The translations under genes were made by a program, and so were the position numbers. Shown here one piece after another: positions 6,667 to 11,050 of a stretch of DNA of 11,050 nucleotides. Every line of letters begins with the position of its first letter. Position 1 is the stretch's first letter. The notes beneath the pieces are model-generated. The model was given only the letters and a program-made list of their open reading frames with translations, ran no database searches and was not told the origin of the DNA. The stretch comes from Halobacteriales archaeon QH_8_67_36 (GTDB taxonomy: Archaea > Halobacteriota > Halobacteria > Halobacteriales > Haloarculaceae), in the NCBI GenBank assembly GCA_003021755.1, contig PXQZ01000104.1:1-11050 (forward strand), written 5' to 3'.

Positions 6667-6680
6667 ACGTCGGCGGACGT
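6667..6680. promoter_or_regulatory. Palindrome ACGTC-GGCG-GACGT between TATA box and start
   Basis: A perfect five-base inverted repeat lies directly downstream of the TATA box and ends ten bases before the ATG. A protein bound here would block initiation, so it is a candidate operator; this is inference from position and symmetry only. Confidence 0.35.
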
Positions 6681-6690
6681 CTCGACTGCA

Positions 6691-7623
6691 ATGTCAGACA
6701 ATTCGACTCGACGGACGTTCCTCGCCGCTTCGGGGAGCGCGGCCGTGCTCGCAATCGCCGGTTGTAGCGGAGACACCGGAGACGGACCCGGGGGGAACGC
6801 TACCGACGGTGGGATGACCGAGGCCGGAACGACGGAGGCAGAGATGACAGAGACGGAAGAGGGCGGCATGATGGAGTCGACCACCGTCACCGTCCGTATC
6901 GAGAACGTCGCGCCGACGGACTTCTACGGCCCGGAGACGCCGACCGGCGGCGCGATCTGGCTCACGCCGGGCGCCTACGCGGTTCACTCGGGCGAGAACC
7001 CGCTCTACACCGAGGGCGAGTCCGCTTCGATCGGGCTCGAAGCACAGGCCGAGGCCGGACTGGCGAACGGCTTCGAGGGCGAAACCGGACTCGTCGACGA
7101 GATCAGCGGGATGACCGACAGCGTGGCACACTCGGGCGCGTTCACACCTGACGACACTGTCGAAGACCCGAACGACCCGATGGGCGAGGTGCCCGGCGCA
7201 CCGCCGATAGCGCCCGGCGGCGCGTTCGAGTTCGACGTACGGGCCGCCCCCGGCCAGAAGCTCTCGTTCGCGAGCATGTTCGTCCCCTCGAACGACCTGT
7301 TCTACTCGCCGGGGGCCGACGGCATCACGCTCTGGCCCGAGGACGGGGACCCGGCCTCCGGCGACGTGACCGACAGCCTCTATCTCTGGGACGCCGGCAC
7401 GGAGCCCAACGCCGAACCGCCGGGCGAGGGTCCCGACCAGGCACCGATGGGTCAGGAGAAAGACGTTGGCGACGACGAGGACGGCGTCGTCCAGCGGGTC
7501 GACGACGGGTACGACTACCCGGACGTGAGCAACGCCATCCGGGTGACGCTGACGCCCCACGACTCCATGGACGGCGGCGAACCTATGACCGACGAACCCA
7601 TGGGCGACGGCTCGATGAACTAG
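6691..7623 (+). CDS. Tat-exported lipoprotein with spondin-like domain, 310 aa
   Basis: Predicted cell-surface lipoprotein. The N-terminus carries a twin-arginine signal (RRTFLAA, residues 7-13), a hydrophobic stretch and a lipobox AIAGC with Cys25 as the likely lipidated residue, so the folded protein would be exported by Tat and anchored to the outer face of the membrane. Residues about 26-62 are a Gly, Thr, Glu and Met-rich linker. Residues about 64-290 resemble the spondin N-terminal domain family found in exported haloarchaeal and bacterial proteins: TVTVRIENVAPTDFYGP, TPGAYAVHSGENPLYTEGE, GLEAQAEAG and PGQKLSFASMFVPSNDLFYS are typical. The C-terminal 20 residues are again Met- and Asp-rich (MDGGEPMTDEPMGDGSMN). 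Function is unknown; a role in binding at the surface is only inference. It stands alone with its own promoter. The start is fixed by the Tat motif and TATA spacing. Confidence 0.88.
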   Translation: MSDNSTRRTFLAASGSAAVLAIAGCSGDTGDGPGGNATDGGMTEAGTTEAEMTETEEGGMMESTTVTVRIENVAPTDFYGPETPTGGAIWLTPGAYAVHSGENPLYTEGESASIGLEAQAEAGLANGFEGETGLVDEISGMTDSVAHSGAFTPDDTVEDPNDPMGEVPGAPPIAPGGAFEFDVRAAPGQKLSFASMFVPSNDLFYSPGADGITLWPEDGDPASGDVTDSLYLWDAGTEPNAEPPGEGPDQAPMGQEKDVGDDEDGVVQRVDDGYDYPDVSNAIRVTLTPHDSMDGGEPMTDEPMGDGSMN

Positions 7624-7678
7624 CAAGCGATCCACCGACTTGCCGGCGACAGCGTGACAGCCCGACGCTCAGCACGGC

Positions 7679-7768
7679 CTAACGAAGAAGCCGACCGTTC
7701 TCGTCGACCCGCTCGTGAACGTGACCGGCCTCCGGCGGGTCGCGCTCGTGGTCAGTGTCACGTGCCAT
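7679..7768 (-). CDS. Possible small protein of 29 aa downstream of lhr
   Basis: A 29-residue frame begins at ATG 7768, 27 bases after the lhr stop, and ends with TAG at 7681-7679. It reads as a charged haloarchaeal-style peptide (starts MARDTDHERDPPEAG, contains HVHERVDENGR, ends RLLR) with eight acidic residues and four histidines, and no membrane segment. An in-frame stop two codons before the ATG fixes the start. No ribosome binding site or clear TATA box is seen, so expression would rely on read-through from lhr. It could equally be the remnant of a longer gene or chance. I do not recognise a family. Confidence 0.35.
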   Translation of the reverse strand: MARDTDHERDPPEAGHVHERVDENGRLLR

Positions 7769-7795
7769 CGGCTAGCAGGTCGGCTGTGACTGGCG

Positions 7796-10534
7796 TCAGT
7801 CGTCCACAGCCACCGCGTCGTCGCCCTCGATCTCCGCCAGGACGCGGCGGTGAAACTCCGCCAGCACCGCGGACTCGTCCTCGGCGAGTACCACGTCGCT
7901 GGCAAGCAGCGTCGCGAGCCCGAACGCCCGCGGGGACGGGGAGTCGACGCGAACCGTCGTCACGTCGAGCGCACCCCGTTCGACGTCGGTCAGCACGTCC
8001 TCGATGGCGGCGACGTTGAGTTTGTCCTGTAGAATCTCCCGGTATGTCTCCTCGACGACGGCGAACTCGCCGAGGTCCTCGGCGAATCCCAGCAGCATCT
8101 CCGCCGACACCTGCTGTTCGCTGGCCGATTTCTCGTACCCCTTGTAGCGTTTGAGTATCATCAGCGAGCGGGTGGCGTTGATGCGGAAGTACCGCTGGAG
8201 CAGGTCGGTTCCGTCGAGGGCCGCCCGGAGGTCCCCGCGAACGTCGCCGGGGTCGATGTCGCGGACGATGCGCTCGATGTCGACCTTCCGGTTGAGCGGC
8301 ATCGAGAGCGTAAAGCCGTTGTCGGCGACGGCGACCTGCACGTTGGCGCTTGCGGCCTGTGCGACGCGGTAGGCCAGCAAGCGCGAGAAGCCGTCGTTGA
8401 ACCGCCGGCCGTAGCCGGAGTGGACGTGGTAGTGGCGCTCGTACTCGTCGTGGTCCATCGCCTCCTCGACGACGAGGCGCTCGTCCGTGGCGACGCTCTC
8501 GCTGCCGGCGTAGGCCACCTGTTCGCGGAACATCCGCGCGATGGCACGGACGGAGTTTTCATCCAGCGGGAAGGTCCGGAGCCAGTTTCGGACCTCCGAG
8601 AGGCCGCCGGCTTCGAGCTTTTCGAGGAGCGTGCGCTGGAACGCGAGGAGTTCACCACCGAGGTCGTACGAGAGCGGTAGCCGTTCGGAGAACCACGAGG
8701 GGACCGTGGGCCGCGCTGCCGTGGGGTCGACGTACACCTTCGACCCGCGCCGGTAGCGGTACTCGAAGTTCGACCCGCCCAGGACGAACACGTCGCCTTT
8801 CTCCAGCGTGTCGAGATAGGACTCGTCCAGTTGCCCGACCCACTCGTCGCCTCCGCGGGTGATGACGTCACAGGTAAAGGAGTCGGGGATGGTCCCGATG
8901 TTGGTCATGTAGATGACCCGAGCCAGCCGCCCGCGCTTGCCGATGAGACGTTCGCCCACGTCGTACTCCTCGTAGTGGTACTCGCCGTCGGGCGGGTCGT
9001 TGGTGTCGCGCCATATCTTCGCGTAGACGTTTTTCCCCTCCATGCCGGGATAGTCAGCGGTGAGATACCGGCAGAGCTGCTCCCAGTCATCCTCGGCGTA
9101 GTTCCGGTACGGGTAGGCCCGTTCGAGGATACTGCGTATCTCCGCCTCGGGCCGGACCTGATTAATGGCCATTCCGTAGACGTGCTGGGTCGCCACGTCC
9201 TGTGCGTTCTCGGGGATGAACACCCGGTCGACGAAGCCGTCGGTCGCCTTGCCGAGCATCACCGCACACTCGATCAGTTCGTCCCGGTCGAGCGCGATGA
9301 CCCGCCCTTCGACTGTCTCGCCGAGCTGGTGCCCGGCCCGTCCGACCCGCTGGAGCAGGGCGGCGACGGACTTGGGCGAGCCGACCTGGACGACGAGGTC
9401 GACGTAGGGCATGTCGATGCCGAGTTCGAGGCTCGTCGACGTCGTCACCACGTCGAGTTCACCCTCCTTGAGCTTCCCCTCTATCCCGTGGCGCTTCTCC
9501 TTCGACAGCGAGCCGTGGTGACAGCCGGAGTTGGCCTCGTCGTAGTCGTCGTAACGCTCCCGGAGGTTCTGGAGGACCCGCTCGGCTCCGGAGCGGGTGT
9601 TGGTGAACACGAGCGTGTTCGTGTGGTCCTGGACGTGTTCGTGTAGCTGGCGGTAGAAGCGGTCCATAACGACACTGCCGGGCGTCTCTATGAGATCGTC
9701 GGTCGGGCAGGTGAGTTCCACGTCCAGGTCGCGGACGAACCGAGTGTCCACGAGGTCGTACGGTCGATGGTCCCCACCGGGCTCCTCGCGGCCGACCAGG
9801 AACTCGGCGACCGTTTCGAGCGGTTCGACCGTGGCCGAACAGCCGATCCGCGTCGGCGACTCCTCGGCCATCGCTTCCAGGCGTTCGAGAGAGACCGCAA
9901 GGTGGGTCCCCCGCTTGTTCTCGGCGAGGCTGTGAATCTCGTCGACGACGACGTACTCGACGGTTTCGAGCTTCTGCTGGAACTTCGGCGAGTTCAGCAG
10001 TATCGCCAGCGTCTCCGGCGTGGTGTTGAGGATGTGGGGCGTCGTCTCCAGCATCTTCTGGCGGTCGGCGCTGCTCGTGTCGCCGTGGCGGATGGCGTGG
10101 CGAATCGTCACGTCCTCGCCGCGCTCGTCCAGCTTCTCGGTGATGCCGTCGAGGGGAACTGTCAGATTGCGGTGGATATCGTTGGCCAGCGACTTCAGCG
10201 GCGAGACGTAGAGGCAGTAGACGCTGTTGTCGAGACTGTCCTCGCGGGCCTTCACGAACAGCTCGTTGATGATAGCCGTGAAGGAAGCGAGCGTCTTGCC
10301 CGAGCCGGTCGGCGCACAGACCAGCGCGTTCGTGCCCTCGTGGATACGCGGAATCGCCTCCTTCTGGGGCGGCGTGAAGAAGCCGCCGTTGCCGGGGACG
10401 AACTCGCCGAACTCTTCTATCCACCACTGGGCGACCACCGGTTCCAGCCGGTCGAGCACGTCGCCATCGTCGATGTCGACCGACGCCGCTTCGAAGGAGG
10501 GGTCGGTGTCGGCGAGGCGCTCGCGCGGGTCCAT
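7796..10534 (-). CDS. lhr: Lhr-family superfamily 2 ATP-dependent helicase, 912 aa
   Basis: Large helicase-related (Lhr) protein, an ATP-dependent DNA or RNA-DNA translocase linked to repair in bacteria and archaea. Residues about 35-250 form the first motor domain: FTPPQKEAIP at 53-62, Walker A APTGSGKT at 74-81, SPLKSL 111-116, TTPETLA 171-177, DEIH 198-201, SAT 233-235. Residues about 285-430 form the second: TLVFTNTRSGAE 307-318, TTSTSLELGIDMP 364-376, QRVGRAGHQLG 395-405. The long C-terminal half (about 430-912) carries the winged-helix and Lhr-specific domains, with features such as RGGDEWVGQLDESYLD, GGSNFEYRYRRGSKVYVDP and HYHVHSGYGRRFNDGFSRLL. Length is that of an archaeal Lhr core, not the longer bacterial form, and all motor motifs are intact. 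ATG 10534 starts the protein; a weak ACTTGTT element lies about 30 bases upstream. Which archaeal Lhr subgroup this is cannot be decided by eye. Confidence 0.93.
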   Translation of the reverse strand: MDPRERLADTDPSFEAASVDIDDGDVLDRLEPVVAQWWIEEFGEFVPGNGGFFTPPQKEAIPRIHEGTNALVCAPTGSGKTLASFTAIINELFVKAREDSLDNSVYCLYVSPLKSLANDIHRNLTVPLDGITEKLDERGEDVTIRHAIRHGDTSSADRQKMLETTPHILNTTPETLAILLNSPKFQQKLETVEYVVVDEIHSLAENKRGTHLAVSLERLEAMAEESPTRIGCSATVEPLETVAEFLVGREEPGGDHRPYDLVDTRFVRDLDVELTCPTDDLIETPGSVVMDRFYRQLHEHVQDHTNTLVFTNTRSGAERVLQNLRERYDDYDEANSGCHHGSLSKEKRHGIEGKLKEGELDVVTTSTSLELGIDMPYVDLVVQVGSPKSVAALLQRVGRAGHQLGETVEGRVIALDRDELIECAVMLGKATDGFVDRVFIPENAQDVATQHVYGMAINQVRPEAEIRSILERAYPYRNYAEDDWEQLCRYLTADYPGMEGKNVYAKIWRDTNDPPDGEYHYEEYDVGERLIGKRGRLARVIYMTNIGTIPDSFTCDVITRGGDEWVGQLDESYLDTLEKGDVFVLGGSNFEYRYRRGSKVYVDPTAARPTVPSWFSERLPLSYDLGGELLAFQRTLLEKLEAGGLSEVRNWLRTFPLDENSVRAIARMFREQVAYAGSESVATDERLVVEEAMDHDEYERHYHVHSGYGRRFNDGFSRLLAYRVAQAASANVQVAVADNGFTLSMPLNRKVDIERIVRDIDPGDVRGDLRAALDGTDLLQRYFRINATRSLMILKRYKGYEKSASEQQVSAEMLLGFAEDLGEFAVVEETYREILQDKLNVAAIEDVLTDVERGALDVTTVRVDSPSPRAFGLATLLASDVVLAEDESAVLAEFHRRVLAEIEGDDAVAVDD

Positions 10535-10591
10535 CGTCTGGATGGAGGTTGGGCCGGACGAACAAGTGGGTTCCGGGAGCCGCGAGGGTCC

Positions 10592-10626
10592 ACGGCCAGT
10601 TCCACGAAATTCATTACGCTGGCCGT
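10592..10626. promoter_or_regulatory. 8-base inverted repeat flanking the promoter of the regulator gene
   Basis: ACGGCCAG at 10592-10599 and its exact reverse complement CTGGCCGT at 10619-10626 bracket a 19-base AT-rich spacer that holds the TATA-like box. The half-site centres are 27 bases apart. The arrangement suggests an operator for a dimeric repressor, possibly the adjacent winged-helix protein regulating itself; this is inference. Confidence 0.5.
10608..10618 (+). promoter_or_regulatory. TATA-like box of the winged-helix regulator gene
   Basis: ATTCATTACG within the AT-rich stretch ACGAAATTCATTACG is centred about 27 bases before the ATG at 10640, the expected spacing for a leaderless archaeal transcript. 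Confidence 0.55.
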
Positions 10627-10639
10627 CAGTGAGTGGCGT

Positions 10640-11050
10640 ATGTCGCTGCTGCCCTCCCGCGGCCCCGACGCGAGCACGTCACAGGACGGTGAGTTACAGA
10701 TAGTCGGCGTCGACGAAGACGTTGCCGCCGTCCTCGATGCCCTCTCCTCCGAGACGGCCCGTAACATCCTGAACGCGGTCTACGAGGACCCCGGGACCCC
10801 CTCCGAACTGGCCGGCCGTCTCGATATGTCCATCCAGAAGGTCTCCTATCACCTGGAGAAACTCGAAGCGGAGGAACTCATCGCCGTCGCCGGCACCCAG
10901 TACTCCGAGAAGGGCCAGGAGATGACCGTGTACGAGCCGCCGGACGACCCGCTCGTGGTGTTCGTCGGGACGCCCGACCGCAAGCGGACGCTGCGGTCGA
11001 TGTTCGAGCGGCTCCTCCCCGCCGTCGGGCTGCTCACCGCGGCGAGCGTT
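10640..11050 (+). CDS. Winged-helix (ArsR-like) transcriptional regulator, C-terminus cut by window edge
   Basis: Partial gene: 137 residues are present and the frame is open at the right edge. Residues about 26-100 form an ArsR-like winged helix-turn-helix: VLDALSSETARNILNAVYED at 31-50, TPSELAGRLDMSIQKVSYHL at 53-72 with the probable recognition helix at about 64-76, then a wing (LIAVAGTQYSEKGQEMTVYE). After a short linker, residues about 118-137 (RSMFERLLPAVGLLTAAS) become hydrophobic, suggesting a membrane segment beyond the edge, as in haloarchaeal DNA-binding proteins with C-terminal transmembrane helices. It is divergent from lhr with 105 bases between the starts. The inverted repeat around its promoter suggests autoregulation. 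Its target genes cannot be told from here. Confidence 0.85.
   Translation, partial: MSLLPSRGPDASTSQDGELQIVGVDEDVAAVLDALSSETARNILNAVYEDPGTPSELAGRLDMSIQKVSYHLEKLEAEELIAVAGTQYSEKGQEMTVYEPPDDPLVVFVGTPDRKRTLRSMFERLLPAVGLLTAASV

Noticed and set aside
6694..7635. 313-codon minus-strand frame opposite the lipoprotein gene
   Set aside because: The plus strand has a Tat signal, lipobox, promoter and spondin-like motifs; the minus frame is rich in Arg, Val and His and has no such support.
7786..7802. Short hairpin GACTG-GCGT-CAGTC at the lhr stop codon as a terminator
   Set aside because: The stem is only five bases and no T-run follows on the minus strand.

Overview
The window looks like ordinary chromosome from a halophilic archaeon (class Halobacteria). 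The DNA is GC-rich with strongly GC-biased third codon positions. The predicted proteins are rich in Asp and Glu and poor in Lys. Several genes have an AT-rich box about 27 bases before the start codon and no ribosome binding site, which fits leaderless archaeal transcripts. No rRNA, tRNA, CRISPR array, transposase or integrase was seen.

Layout from left to right: a conserved-type hypothetical protein on the minus strand (25-570); about 370 bases without a clear gene but with a short coding-like stretch; a DUF2237 protein (938-1318, +); a long Dna2-type protein joining an OB-like N-terminus, a Cas4-like iron-sulfur nuclease and a superfamily 1 helicase (1493-4426, +). Convergent to it, one base away, is a two-gene membrane operon of bacterial PH-domain (bPH2) proteins resembling Bacillus YdbS and YdbT (6457 to 4428, -). 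Next come a Tat-exported lipoprotein with a spondin-like domain (6691-7623, +), a possible 29-residue small protein (7768-7679, -), an Lhr-family superfamily 2 helicase (10534-7796, -), and the start of a divergent winged-helix regulator (10640 to the right edge, +).

Two genes, dna2 and lhr, concern nucleic-acid processing and probably repair or replication. The bPH2 pair and the lipoprotein belong to the cell envelope. Apart from the bPH2 operon (ATGA overlap), each gene seems to have its own promoter, so the window reads as a string of independent housekeeping units rather than one system.

The most notable structures are GC-rich palindromic inserts translated in frame at three places in dna2, each falling in a non-conserved linker, and an exact 8-base inverted repeat bracketing the TATA-like box of the regulator at the right end. 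I found no convincing undescribed multi-gene system.
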